Part shown: one piece after another, positions 35,485 through 43,244 of the stretch
How positions within the stretch are numbered: position 1 is the stretch's first letter
How the letters are laid out: the number at the start of each line of letters is the position of its first letter
Assembly (NCBI GenBank): GCA_910575725.1
Contig: CAJTFE010000018.1
Coordinates: 1-64,000 of the forward strand
Reading direction: 5' to 3'
DNA from: Clostridia bacterium
GTDB lineage: Bacteria > Bacillota > Clostridia > Lachnospirales > Lachnospiraceae
Length of the DNA: 64,000 bases
The notes under the pieces: model-generated
The model's database searches: none
The model's input: only the letters and a program-made list of their open reading frames with translations
What the model was told of the DNA's origin: nothing
Made by a program: the position numbers and the translations under genes

Positions 35485-35586
35485 CAGCAGGAGCCCATAC
35501 GACGCACAGAAGGATTTACGGACGCAGATAAAGCGGCCGGAAATTCTTCTTAGAGAGGTGTGGTGGATGGGCGGATGCGGTACTGG
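35485..35586 (+). repeat. Family 1 hairpin repeat, diverged subfamily copy H2 (fchA leader)
   Basis: A tandem copy of H1 with an identical core. The outer arms GCCCATACGACGCAC and GTGTGGTGGATGGGC pair at 13 of 15 positions. The tail GCGGTACTGGAATAAGATCT leads into GGAATAGGAG, the ribosome site of fchA. Confidence 0.75.
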
Positions 35587-35613
35587 AATAAGATCTGGAA
35601 TAGGAGACAAATT

Positions 35614-36243
35614 ATGGGATTTTCAACCAGCAAATGTGATGAATTTGTAGAGGTTTTGGCTTCCAAGGCGCCCGTACCGGGCGGCGGCGGAGCTTCCGCA
35701 CTGGTAGCTGCAGTCGGTACGGCGCTTGGCAACATGGTAGGCAGCCTTACCGTTGGAAAGAAGAAATATGCGGACGTAGAGGAAGAAATGTACGCTTTAA
35801 AGGAGAAGGCAGCAGCCCTCCAGGCAGATTTCCTGCGTCTGATTGATCGGGATGCGGAAGTTTTCGAGCCTTTGTCCAAAGCATACGGAATGCCCAGAGA
35901 GACAGAGGAGGAAAAGGCAGAGAAGGCGCGTGTAATGGCCATTGTTCTGAAAGACGCCTGCTCCGTTCCCATGGAGATTATGGAGAAATGCTGTGAAGCT
36001 ATCGATTTAATCGTAGAGTTTGCCGCTAAGGGTTCCGCCCTGGCAATCAGCGACGCAGGCGTAGGCGTTGCATTCTGCAAGGCAGCTCTTCTTGGGGCGT
36101 CCCTGAATGTATTTATCAACACCAAGTCCATGGCGGACAAGGAATATGCGGCAGAGCTGAATGCAAAAGCAGACGCTATGATTGAGAAGTATACAAAGAT
36201 TGCAGATGATGTATTTGCGAGCGTGAATGAAAGACTGAGATAG
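35614..36243 (+). CDS. fchA: Methenyl-THF cyclohydrolase (FchA, formiminotransferase-cyclodeaminase family)
   Basis: This helical protein of 209 residues is of the cyclodeaminase type. The family loop PVPGGGGASALVAAVG near residue 18 and GSLTVGKKKY after it are intact. In acetogens and related Clostridia this stand-alone protein interconverts 10-formyl-THF and 5,10-methenyl-THF. It is placed between fhs and folD, as expected for that step. ATG 35614 has TAGGAGA upstream. It gains weight because the neighbouring FolD seems to lack a key cyclohydrolase residue. A role in histidine-derived formimino-THF use is less likely, since no hut genes are present. Confidence 0.92.
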   Translation: MGFSTSKCDEFVEVLASKAPVPGGGGASALVAAVGTALGNMVGSLTVGKKKYADVEEEMYALKEKAAALQADFLRLIDRDAEVFEPLSKAYGMPRETEEEKAEKARVMAIVLKDACSVPMEIMEKCCEAIDLIVEFAAKGSALAISDAGVGVAFCKAALLGASLNVFINTKSMADKEYAAELNAKADAMIEKYTKIADDVFASVNERLR

Positions 36244-36267
36244 TTTCGGATATTACGGAACTGGAAT

Positions 36268-36369
36268 CAGTAATTCTCTTACAGTGCACAAATCAATTTA
36301 CAGGCACATGGTTCCGTGACTGGAAATTGATTTAGGTTGAGGTGTACTGGAAGAGAATTACGGAACTGG
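36268..36369 (+). repeat. Hairpin repeat family 1, copy E
   Basis: Outer arms CAGTAATTCTCTTACAG and CTGGAAGAGAATTACGG pair. The inner stem is AAATCAATTT with AAATTGATTT, and the tip is CAGGCAC with GTGACTG. An orphan family 1 tail precedes it at 36250-36267. Confidence 0.9.
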
Positions 36370-36372
36370 AAT

Positions 36373-36474
36373 CAGTAATTCTCTTACAGTGCACAAATCA
36401 ATTTACAGGCACATGGTTCTGTGACTGGAAATTGATTTAGGTTGAGGTGTACTGGAAGAGAATTACGGAACTGG
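36373..36474 (+). repeat. Hairpin repeat family 1, copy F (folD leader)
   Basis: It differs from copy E by a single base in the tip (GTTCCGTG against GTTCTGTG), so it is a recent 105-base tandem duplication. It ends AACTGGAATAGGAG, the ribosome site of folD. Confidence 0.92.
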
Positions 36475-36491
36475 AATAGGAGACTAAAACA

Positions 36492-37343
36492 ATGGCAAAA
36501 CAGTTATTAGGAAAAGAAGTAACCGCTGCCTTAAATGAGAGAATCAAGGCAGACGTAGCAGCATTAAAGGAAAAGGGTGTCAATCCCACCCTGGGAATCA
36601 TCCGTGTAGGCGAACGGCCCGACGATCTTTCCTATGAGAGGGGAGCAACCAAGCGTTGTGAGACGCTGGGCGTAGAGTTTAAGAAGTATCTGCTTCCTGC
36701 TGAGGTAACCCAGGATGAGCTTTTGAAGGTTATTGAGGAAGTGAACAACGACGACAACATCCACGGTGTGCTGATGTTCCGTCCCCTTCCCAAGCATATT
36801 GATCAGAGTGTGGTTGAGAACGCACTGTCTGCAGAGAAGGACGTAGACTGCCAGACAGACGCTTCCCTTACCGGCGTATTTACCGGCAAGCAGATCGGCT
36901 TTCCGCCCTGTACGCCCCAGGCCTGCATGGAGATTCTGGATCACTACGGAATCGACTGCACCGGCAAGAAGGCTGTTGTGATTGGCCGTTCCCTGGTAGT
37001 AGGAAAGCCTGCGGCTATGATGCTGATTAAGAAAAATGCAACCGTAACCATCTGCCATACCAGAACCAAGGATATGCCCAGCGTAACCCGTGAGGCAGAG
37101 ATCCTCATTGTGGCAGCCGGACGAGCAGGCGTGGTAGGCAAGGAATACGTATCCCCGGGGCAGACGGTTATTGACGTAGGAATCAATGTGAACGAGGAAG
37201 GCAAGCTCTGCGGCGACGTGGCTTTTGCAGAGGTAGAGCCCATCGTAGAAGCCATCACCCCTGTACCGGGCGGCGTAGGCAGCGTGACAACCTCCGTACT
37301 GGTTGGGCATGTGGTAGAAGCAGCTAAGAGGAAATATTTGTAA
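36492..37343 (+). CDS. folD: Methylene-THF dehydrogenase FolD, probably cyclohydrolase-defective
   Basis: This FolD has 283 residues. The NAD(P) loop GRSLVVGKPAAMML and the PCTPQACMEIL and PLPKHIDQ segments are present, so it should interconvert methylene- and methenyl-THF. Aligned without gaps to the E. coli protein (YVASKRKACE), YERGATKRCE puts Ala52 where the catalytic lysine (E. coli K54) stands. The usual VQLPLP reads MFRPLP, losing the partner glutamine. Those residues are needed for cyclohydrolase activity, so this enzyme is probably dehydrogenase only. The adjacent fchA would supply the missing step. GGAGA precedes the ATG. Confidence 0.93.
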   Translation: MAKQLLGKEVTAALNERIKADVAALKEKGVNPTLGIIRVGERPDDLSYERGATKRCETLGVEFKKYLLPAEVTQDELLKVIEEVNNDDNIHGVLMFRPLPKHIDQSVVENALSAEKDVDCQTDASLTGVFTGKQIGFPPCTPQACMEILDHYGIDCTGKKAVVIGRSLVVGKPAAMMLIKKNATVTICHTRTKDMPSVTREAEILIVAAGRAGVVGKEYVSPGQTVIDVGINVNEEGKLCGDVAFAEVEPIVEAITPVPGGVGSVTTSVLVGHVVEAAKRKYL

Positions 37344-37387
37344 AAATAGTATGATGGGGTAAAAAATCACTATATTTTTTAGGTATG

Positions 37388-37440
37388 TAAAAACCAGGAT
37401 ACTCCTTTTGGTGGAAGGTGTATTCTGGTTTTTAAACTTT
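37388..37440 (+). terminator. Terminator of folD
   Basis: AAAAACCAGGATAC pairs with GTATTCTGGTTTTT, and a T tract follows at 37438. Confidence 0.8.
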
Positions 37441-37493
37441 TTTTAAAATTATCATATTAATGATGACAGCGTGCGTCATGGTTTTGCATAAAA

Positions 37494-37540
37494 AGCAGAA
37501 AAAGATTTATAATTTCTTAAATCTTTTTCCGCTTTTTTTC
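37494..37540 (+). terminator. Second terminator before the sigma factor gene
   Basis: AGCAGAAAAAGATTT and AAATCTTTTTCCGCT form a 15-base stem with one mismatch, followed by TTTTTTC. Further on, TTGTAAGACGTTTTACAA (37553-37570) is a small palindrome that could be an operator. Confidence 0.8.
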
Positions 37541-37636
37541 CGTTATAGTTATTGTAAGACGTTTTACAAAAGGATACTTTTAAAAATACATACCAGTCAG
37601 ATTTTTAAAAGCGCTCCATGAGGGAGAGGACAAAAA

Positions 37637-38158
37637 TTGAAGGACAGCGAGCTGATAAAGAAAATCAAACAGGGCGAGACAGAGCTTCTGGATGTTCTGA
37701 TTGAAGGGCATTATGATGGAATCTACCGGTTCTGCTATTATAAGACCGGAGACCGGGAGGCGGCCTATGACTGTGCGCAGGAGACCTTTTTGCACCTTCT
37801 GCGGTATCTGGACACTTATGTGGAGCAGAAGAAGTTCAAAGCATATCTGTACCGGATAGCAGGAAATGTGTGCACGGACTGGTTCCGGAAAAATTCCGTG
37901 CAGTTTGCAGGAGAGGAGCTTCTGGAGACGATTGCAAAGGAGGATGGGGAGCTTAAGAGGCTGGAATTGTCCGATGAGGTATTCCGGGCCCTTCAAGTTC
38001 TTTCGCAGGCACAAAAAGACGTGATCATGCTTCATTTCTTTTATGATTTCAAGCTTCGGGAGATTGCACAGATTATCAATGTTCCCATGTCAACGGTTAA
38101 ATCACGCCTAAAGCAGGGGATGGATAAGCTGAAGGCTTATATGGAGAGATGCATATAA
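37637..38158 (+). CDS. ECF-type RNA polymerase sigma factor
   Basis: The protein has 173 residues. Region 2 has YDGIYRFCYYKTGDREAAYD then CAQETFLHLL, and region 4 has LSQAQKDVIMLHFFYDFKLR then EIAQIINVPMSTVKSRL. The start is TTG at 37637 with GGGAGAGG eight bases upstream, since no ATG fits. The next gene encodes a membrane protein that is probably its regulator, then a two-gene ABC exporter follows. The arrangement suggests an envelope or antibiotic stress response. Confidence 0.9.
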   Translation: MKDSELIKKIKQGETELLDVLIEGHYDGIYRFCYYKTGDREAAYDCAQETFLHLLRYLDTYVEQKKFKAYLYRIAGNVCTDWFRKNSVQFAGEELLETIAKEDGELKRLELSDEVFRALQVLSQAQKDVIMLHFFYDFKLREIAQIINVPMSTVKSRLKQGMDKLKAYMERCI

Positions 38159-38204
38159 AGAAAAGTAACCAGGGCGGATAGAAAAGAATGAAAACAGAAA
38201 GGCG

Positions 38205-38996
38205 GTGTCGGAAGGTTTGAACAATAAGGAAATAAATGAAAAACAGATAAAAGAGATTCGTTCTCTTCTGGAACATGCAAAGCAGCCGGACATAGACGAA
38301 GGAAGGAAGCGCAAGACCTTAGAGCTGCTGCAGGCAGAGAGAAAGCGGCTTCATATACGGTCGAAAAAAACCTACGGACAACGGGTATGGGAACAGATAC
38401 CTTACATTTCCCCGGCTGCCTGGCTGCTCCAGGGAATTTTGCTTCTGATGATAGGATGGGGATTCTATGCAGAGGGGAGAGAAGAGATTCTATTGTATCT
38501 GCTGTTCTGTGCGCCGATGGCAGGAGTTGTGGGATTCACGGAGATTATGCGAAGCTACCGGCAGAATATGTGGGAGCTGGAGCAGGCATGCCGCTATAAT
38601 CTGCGTCAGCTTATGGGGATGCGGATGATCATCTTTGGAATTGCCGACACTCTGGCGGCATGCGGCGTGGCGGTTATGGGATTGGGAGCAGGGGTACAGG
38701 CATGGGAGCTGGTATTTTTCTATTTTATCCCTCAGATACTTTCCGATTGCGTGTATTTGTATCTGATGGCCCGGTTCCGGCGGCGTTTTCAGGGAACCGC
38801 CCTGCTTGGCTCGGCGGTGCTTATGGCGTTCTTCTGGATGAAGCTGCTTCAAGGCGTTCCCTATAATAAGCAGCTGATGCAGAGAATTGCAGAGCCTTTT
38901 GCATTGATACTGATACTGTCTGCAAGCGTAGGGCTGCTGGCATGGTGCTGCGCGCGCTTTTTAAAAGGAATGGAGACAGAGTGCTGCGAAGCTTAG
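38205..38996 (+). CDS. Membrane protein, probable anti-sigma factor
   Basis: The protein has about 263 residues. A cytoplasmic helical N terminus of about 60 residues is rich in E, K and R. Roughly six membrane helices follow, starting near AAWLLQGILLLMIGW. I do not recognise a named family, but position after an ECF sigma gene and the charged N terminus suit a membrane anti-sigma factor. The start is uncertain: GTG 38205 has AAAGG close by, and TTG 38217 sits almost on top of GGAAGG. The C terminus is cysteine rich (CCARF, ECCEA). Confidence 0.7.
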   Translation: MSEGLNNKEINEKQIKEIRSLLEHAKQPDIDEGRKRKTLELLQAERKRLHIRSKKTYGQRVWEQIPYISPAAWLLQGILLLMIGWGFYAEGREEILLYLLFCAPMAGVVGFTEIMRSYRQNMWELEQACRYNLRQLMGMRMIIFGIADTLAACGVAVMGLGAGVQAWELVFFYFIPQILSDCVYLYLMARFRRRFQGTALLGSAVLMAFFWMKLLQGVPYNKQLMQRIAEPFALILILSASVGLLAWCCARFLKGMETECCEA

Positions 38997-39014
38997 AATT
39001 ACGGAACTGGAATA

Positions 39015-39174
39015 GTCCAGATAAGATATTTATTAAAAATTATTTTTGCTGGACGGTAAAGTCGCAAAGGCGCACGAGAGGAACTTTTATGAGTGTCTTT
39101 TCGAATAAAAGTTTCTCTCATTACCAGTGTGTCGAAGCGACTTTACCCTTTAGTGCTGTCGCGCAGCGACTTTG
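39015..39174 (+). repeat. Hairpin repeat family 2, full copy, nested in an outer stem
   Basis: GTCCAG (39015-39020) pairs with CTGGAC (39049-39054) around an AT-rich loop. Next, GGTAAAGTCGC (39055-39065) pairs with GCGACTTTACC (39137-39147). Inside that are GAGAGGAACTTTTAT and ATAAAAGTTTCTCTC. The short hairpin GTCGCGCAGCGAC closes the unit. An orphan family 1 tail lies before it (38998-39013). Confidence 0.85.
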
Positions 39175-39177
39175 AAT

Positions 39178-39280
39178 CAGTAATATTCCTCAAAGTGCAC
39201 AAATCCATTTACAGACACATGCTTTTGTGGCTGGAAAAGGATTTCATACCCGTGTACTTTGAGGAATATTACGGAACTGG
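39178..39280 (+). repeat. Hairpin repeat family 1, copy G (ABC ATPase leader)
   Basis: Outer arms CAGTAATATTCCTCAAAG and CTTTGAGGAATATTACGG are fully complementary. The inner stem AAATCCATTT pairs with AAAAGGATTT (CC/GG in place of CG/TG elsewhere). The tip is CAGACAC with GTGGCTG. The tail AACTGGAATAGGAGG gives the ribosome site of the next gene. Confidence 0.92.
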
Positions 39281-39299
39281 AATAGGAGGATTTTGATAT

Positions 39300-40175
39300 A
39301 TGGAACTAAGGTTAGACCGGCTGACAAAACAATATAAGCAGAAGCTGGCGGTAGACAGAATTGATCTGGAACTAAAATGCGGAGTATACGGGCTCCTGGG
39401 AGCAAACGGAGCAGGCAAAACCACCTTAATGCGCATGATCTGCGACATCCAGGAGCCAACCTCCGGCGAAATATTCTGCAATGGGCAGAACATCCGGGAA
39501 ATGGGAGAGGAATACCGGGACCGCCTAGGCTATCTCCCCCAGAATTTCGGCTACTATCCGGAATTTACCGCCTACAAATTTTTACTGTACATTGCCTCCC
39601 TAAAGGGACTGGGAAAAGAGCAGGCAGCCGTCCGGGCTCAGTATCTTCTGGAAATGGTAGGCCTGGCAGACCAGAAAAAACAGAAAATCAAGACTTTTTC
39701 CGGCGGTATGAAGCAGCGTCTGGGAATCGCCCAGGCCATGCTGAACGAACCGGAAATCCTGATTCTAGATGAGCCTACGGCAGGCTTAGACCCCAAGGAA
39801 CGCGTGCGCTTCCGAAACCTTATCAGCTCCTTTTCCAAGGACAAAATAGTACTTCTCTCCACCCATATCGTATCGGATGTGGAGTACATCGCCGATGAAA
39901 TACTGGTTATGAAGGACGGCCGTCTGATCCACAGAGGCGCTCCGGAAGTGGTGACACAGGAAGCAAAAGGACTAGTATGGGAGTGTAAAGTGGAGTCTAA
40001 AGATGCAGAACGCTATATAGAACAATACAATGTGGGGAACCTAAAAAATGTGGGAGATAAGACCACGCTGCGTATCATCTCTGATACCTGTCCCTGTGAG
40101 GGAGCTGTTGAGGCGGAACCGACCTTGGAGGATCTGTATCTTTATTATTTCAGCGAGGAGGGAAAGAGAATATGA
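39300..40175 (+). CDS. ABC-2 type exporter ATPase
   Basis: The protein has 291 residues with a single nucleotide-binding domain. Walker A is LLGANGAGKTTLMRM, the signature is FSGGMKQRLGIAQA and Walker B is ILILDEPTAGLDP. The C-terminal 70 residues are the accessory domain seen in drug and bacteriocin exporters. It is coupled to the membrane gene at 40172 by a four-base overlap (ATGA). AGGAGG lies 12 bases before the ATG, at the end of repeat copy G. The gene uses many A- and C-ending codons, unlike the G- and T-ending codons of the transporter genes at 46-48 kb. Confidence 0.92.
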   Translation: MELRLDRLTKQYKQKLAVDRIDLELKCGVYGLLGANGAGKTTLMRMICDIQEPTSGEIFCNGQNIREMGEEYRDRLGYLPQNFGYYPEFTAYKFLLYIASLKGLGKEQAAVRAQYLLEMVGLADQKKQKIKTFSGGMKQRLGIAQAMLNEPEILILDEPTAGLDPKERVRFRNLISSFSKDKIVLLSTHIVSDVEYIADEILVMKDGRLIHRGAPEVVTQEAKGLVWECKVESKDAERYIEQYNVGNLKNVGDKTTLRIISDTCPCEGAVEAEPTLEDLYLYYFSEEGKRI

Positions 40176-41257
40176 TGCGTCTGATTCGATTTGAATTTGA
40201 AAAAATAGTGAACAAAAAGATTGTGTATGCAGCCATTGCATTTATCCTGATTATGGGCTGTGCCATGTGCATAGGCAGAGGAGCGGGCGCCCAGATTGTC
40301 CGAAAGCCAGACGGCAGCTATCTGGAGGGACGGGAGGCAGTCAGGTACGACAAGGAAATTGCGGCTGAATATGAAGGCATACTGACAGAGAAAAAGGTGG
40401 AGGAGATTCTAAAGACCTATAGTCCCAATGCAGAGGACGGTTCCTTCTGGGGCATAAATAATATCTATAATTCTCTGGTTAGTCATTGGGGAGAAATGGA
40501 CGGAACCTATGACGGCACGGATGTTTTGTCAGCATTTCCCAATTACCGGGATGACAGGCCCATGGTATTGGGGTACAACGAAGGATGGTTAAGCTTTCTG
40601 GAAACAGGGGCTTATATGATGATATTTATAGGATGTCTGCTGGTGATAGCGCTGGCGCCGGTGTTTTCCGAGGAATACACCAGAGGGATGGATGCTCTGA
40701 TTCTCACATCGCGGCATGGAAAGCGTAAATGCGCCTGGGCTAAAATCATAGCTTCCTATCTCTTTACCTTCTTGAGTGTGGGCGTCTGGCTCCTGTTTCA
40801 GAGCTTTGTCTATTGGAAGGATTTCGGACTTGACGGGAGCGGAGCCAGCGTACAAATCAATAACCATTTTTTGTTTTTTGATGTTCCGTATTTTTTGACT
40901 AATATGGGGGCGGCAGGCTATTGCCTGATACTCTGGATAGGAGGCTCTCTGATCCTGACAGCCCTTGTGCTGCTTCTCTCCGCACTTTGCAGATCCTCCT
41001 TTGCAGCGGTAATTGCGGCCCTGGCCTGTTATGTCCTTCCGTCCACCCTTGGACAGATGGGGGTGCCGGCGGAGATTTTAAGCCTCAATCCCACCTGGGA
41101 CTTTCTGATGGAGACACCCTTGATGATTCCAAAGCTTTCCCTTATGGGAGGAGTGCAGGTTTCCTACGTGTGGGTGACGGCAGCCTTTGGCCTGGGGATG
41201 TCAGTGCTATCCTTTGTCCTTTGCCGCAGAATCTTTGCAAAGCATCAGGTAACATGA
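40172..41257 (+). CDS. ABC-2 type exporter membrane subunit
   Basis: The protein has 361 residues. An N-terminal helix near residues 17-35 (IVYAAIAFILIMGCAMCIG) is followed by an extracellular loop of about 110 residues and then five helices in the C-terminal half. This matches the six-helix ABC-2 topology. It partners the ATPase gene it overlaps. The substrate is unknown. Given the sigma factor upstream it may remove an envelope-active compound. Confidence 0.85.
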   Translation: MMRLIRFEFEKIVNKKIVYAAIAFILIMGCAMCIGRGAGAQIVRKPDGSYLEGREAVRYDKEIAAEYEGILTEKKVEEILKTYSPNAEDGSFWGINNIYNSLVSHWGEMDGTYDGTDVLSAFPNYRDDRPMVLGYNEGWLSFLETGAYMMIFIGCLLVIALAPVFSEEYTRGMDALILTSRHGKRKCAWAKIIASYLFTFLSVGVWLLFQSFVYWKDFGLDGSGASVQINNHFLFFDVPYFLTNMGAAGYCLILWIGGSLILTALVLLLSALCRSSFAAVIAALACYVLPSTLGQMGVPAEILSLNPTWDFLMETPLMIPKLSLMGGVQVSYVWVTAAFGLGMSVLSFVLCRRIFAKHQVT

Positions 41258-41316
41258 AATAATTTCACTGATTCACGGTCAAAAACCGTTCATTGAAGCC
41301 GCTTTTGGATTTTCTA

Positions 41317-41344
41317 TTGATTTGCTGTTTTTTTGTGTTATGAT
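41317..41344 (+). promoter_or_regulatory. Promoter of the PucR-type regulator
   Basis: TTGATT (41317-41322) and TATGAT (41339-41344) are 16 bases apart. The leader to 41628 is about 280 bases and contains a GGAGAGGGGAA/TTCCCCCTCTC hairpin near 41505-41537. Confidence 0.6.
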
Positions 41345-41355
41345 ATAAAAAACGT

Positions 41356-41399
41356 ATCACAGTTGTGATTTTGTTACTGGTCACAGAGTGAACAGTAAC
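41356..41399 (+). promoter_or_regulatory. Two inverted repeats just after the promoter, candidate operators
   Basis: ATCACA GT TGTGAT (41356-41369) and GTTACTG...CAGTAAC (41373-41379 and 41393-41399) lie at the expected transcription start region. They may be bound by the regulator itself. Confidence 0.45.
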
Positions 41400-41628
41400 T
41401 GATTTTCATCATTTTCAAAAACAGAATAGAGGCATAGTTGACTTTCCTTCGCATTTTTCATACAATCTGTATGAGGGTGCAAGCTGCTAAATATCTTCTT
41501 GAGCCAGGAGAGGGGAATAGCACGTTCCCCCTCTCTATATGGCTGAAAGCCCAGCGCATTCAAAGAGATGTGCTGCCGCATCCGCCTGGAGACAGATTTC
41601 GAAAAGTAACAAAGGAGGAATGAAGACT

Positions 41629-43149
41629 ATGAAGCTCAGTACCTCAATTCTGGCCCACAAGCTTAAGTCAAAATTTACACTTCAGAATAAGAAGGCTCTC
41701 TCTGACGAACTGCACTTAGAGCAGGTTTTATTTTTCTGCGACGGAGACGGTATGCAGAACCATAAAATCTATATCTGCTCCCAGGAGCAGGTGTCCGAGC
41801 AGGATTTGATTGTGCCGGAAGAGGCCGTGCTGTTCTGCATCGGAAAGGTGCGTACCCGGAATACGGGAAGGAACGGGCAGGTCTTTCAGCTTGTGGATGA
41901 TACCTCCCCCTTTGTGCTTTTTAATGAGATTCAGCGGCTGTTTGAATACTACAGCCAGTGGGACGAACGGCTCTATGAGCTTGCCAACCAGGAGGGAAGC
42001 ATCCAGGAAATGCTGGACGAAAGCTTCCGGGTATTTCATAATCCGGTGATAGTCAATTCTGCGGATTACTTTGTCATCGGCTATTCTAGTATCATTGACA
42101 CTCGTTCGGATCTGTCCGGCCTGGTGGATCCGGACGCTATTTTTGAGTATAGCGGCGAATACCGCAATACGGAACAGCAGCAGAATCTGATGAAAAAGAA
42201 GGGGTCTTATTTTTTCCCGGACTATATTACAGGGGCCAGGAGCCTCTGTGTGAATATTTTTGAGCATGATCGGTTTACCTACCGGGTGACCATGGTGGAG
42301 AGCTTAAGCCGTTTTGAAGCCTACGACGGGGCTCTTTTAGAGCATCTGACAGAGTACATAAGGCTGGCGCTGTCCAAGCAGATGACCCTGCAGACGGATA
42401 TGGGCTATCGTCTTGACCGCATTCTTTCCGACATTCTGCTGAACCCAGACCAGGACGGGGAAGTGATCCGGCAGTGGTTCTCGGAATTTGGCTGGCTTCC
42501 GCAGCACCGGTATTTCTGTATCAATTTGAAGGTGGCAGCCTTGGATCTGGAAAATATGACGGTGCGCTTTATCTGCAGCCACATTGAAAATATGCTGGGC
42601 CACTCCTGCGCCTTCCAGTATGAAAATAATATTGCCATTTTTGTAAATCTCACCCGGTTTGGGGGCAGTTCGGAGGATGCCATGGAAAAAATCGTTTATT
42701 TCCTCCGGGACAGTTTTTTGAAAGCAGGCTTAAGCAATGAATTTGTAGGATTCGAGACCTTGTACCACCATTACAGGCAGGCAGCGGTGGCTCTGGAGGT
42801 GGGAAGCAGAAGAGCGCCTTTCCGGTGGATTCACCGGTTTGACGAGATTGCCCTTGATTACCTTCTGGAGGAGAGCAGGGGGGAACTGCCGCCGGAGCTG
42901 GTGTGTTCCAGGAAGATTCTTAAGCTGCGTTCTTTTGACGAGCAGCACAATACCGACTACTACAATACCTTAAAGCTCTATGTAAAAAATCATCTCAATG
43001 CAGTGCAGACGGCAAAGCAGCTCTACATTCACAGGAGTACCTTTCTTTACCGGATGGAGAAGATCAAGGAGCTGATCCGTATGGACTTGGATGATTACGA
43101 TACGCTGCTTTATGTGATGATTACCTTCCGGATGATGGAGCTGGAGTAA
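41629..43149 (+). CDS. PucR-family transcriptional regulator
   Basis: The protein has 506 residues. A long N-terminal region resembles a GAF-like or PucR sensory part. The C terminus is the PucR helix-turn-helix (YYNTLKLYVKNHLNAVQTAK then YIHRSTFLYRMEKIKELI), which is the strongest feature. These proteins control purine, amino acid or sugar catabolic genes in response to a small ligand. AAAGGAGG at 41611-41618 fits ATG 41629 (ten bases) better than ATG 41620 (one base). No obvious target operon lies beside it, since spoIVA follows with its own sporulation promoter. Confidence 0.82.
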   Translation: MKLSTSILAHKLKSKFTLQNKKALSDELHLEQVLFFCDGDGMQNHKIYICSQEQVSEQDLIVPEEAVLFCIGKVRTRNTGRNGQVFQLVDDTSPFVLFNEIQRLFEYYSQWDERLYELANQEGSIQEMLDESFRVFHNPVIVNSADYFVIGYSSIIDTRSDLSGLVDPDAIFEYSGEYRNTEQQQNLMKKKGSYFFPDYITGARSLCVNIFEHDRFTYRVTMVESLSRFEAYDGALLEHLTEYIRLALSKQMTLQTDMGYRLDRILSDILLNPDQDGEVIRQWFSEFGWLPQHRYFCINLKVAALDLENMTVRFICSHIENMLGHSCAFQYENNIAIFVNLTRFGGSSEDAMEKIVYFLRDSFLKAGLSNEFVGFETLYHHYRQAAVALEVGSRRAPFRWIHRFDEIALDYLLEESRGELPPELVCSRKILKLRSFDEQHNTDYYNTLKLYVKNHLNAVQTAKQLYIHRSTFLYRMEKIKELIRMDLDDYDTLLYVMITFRMMELE

Positions 43150-43186
43150 AAGAAAGTGGAAATTCGGTTGTTTCCGATTCCTTAAG

Positions 43187-43215
43187 GTATATAAACAACC
43201 CCCTTCACATATATT
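43187..43215 (+). promoter_or_regulatory. Candidate sigma-E sporulation promoter of spoIVA
   Basis: GTATAT (43187-43192) and CATATATT (43208-43215) are 15 bases apart and resemble the mother-cell sigma-E consensus. Sigma E is known to drive spoIVA in spore-formers. Confidence 0.6.
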
Positions 43216-43244
43216 GTAAAAGCATATATGGAAGGGGTATTGTT

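Noticed and set aside
38942..39175. Short ORF sharing a peptide (RRTRGTF...YQCVEA) with the frame at 18376-18537
   Set aside because: Both are translations of family 2 repeat DNA with no ribosome site. The likeness comes from the DNA repeat.
43200..43237. Hairpin (CCCCTTC with GAAGGGG) hiding the spoIVA ribosome site
   Set aside because: The left arm lies at or upstream of the predicted -10 box and start site, so it would not be in the message.
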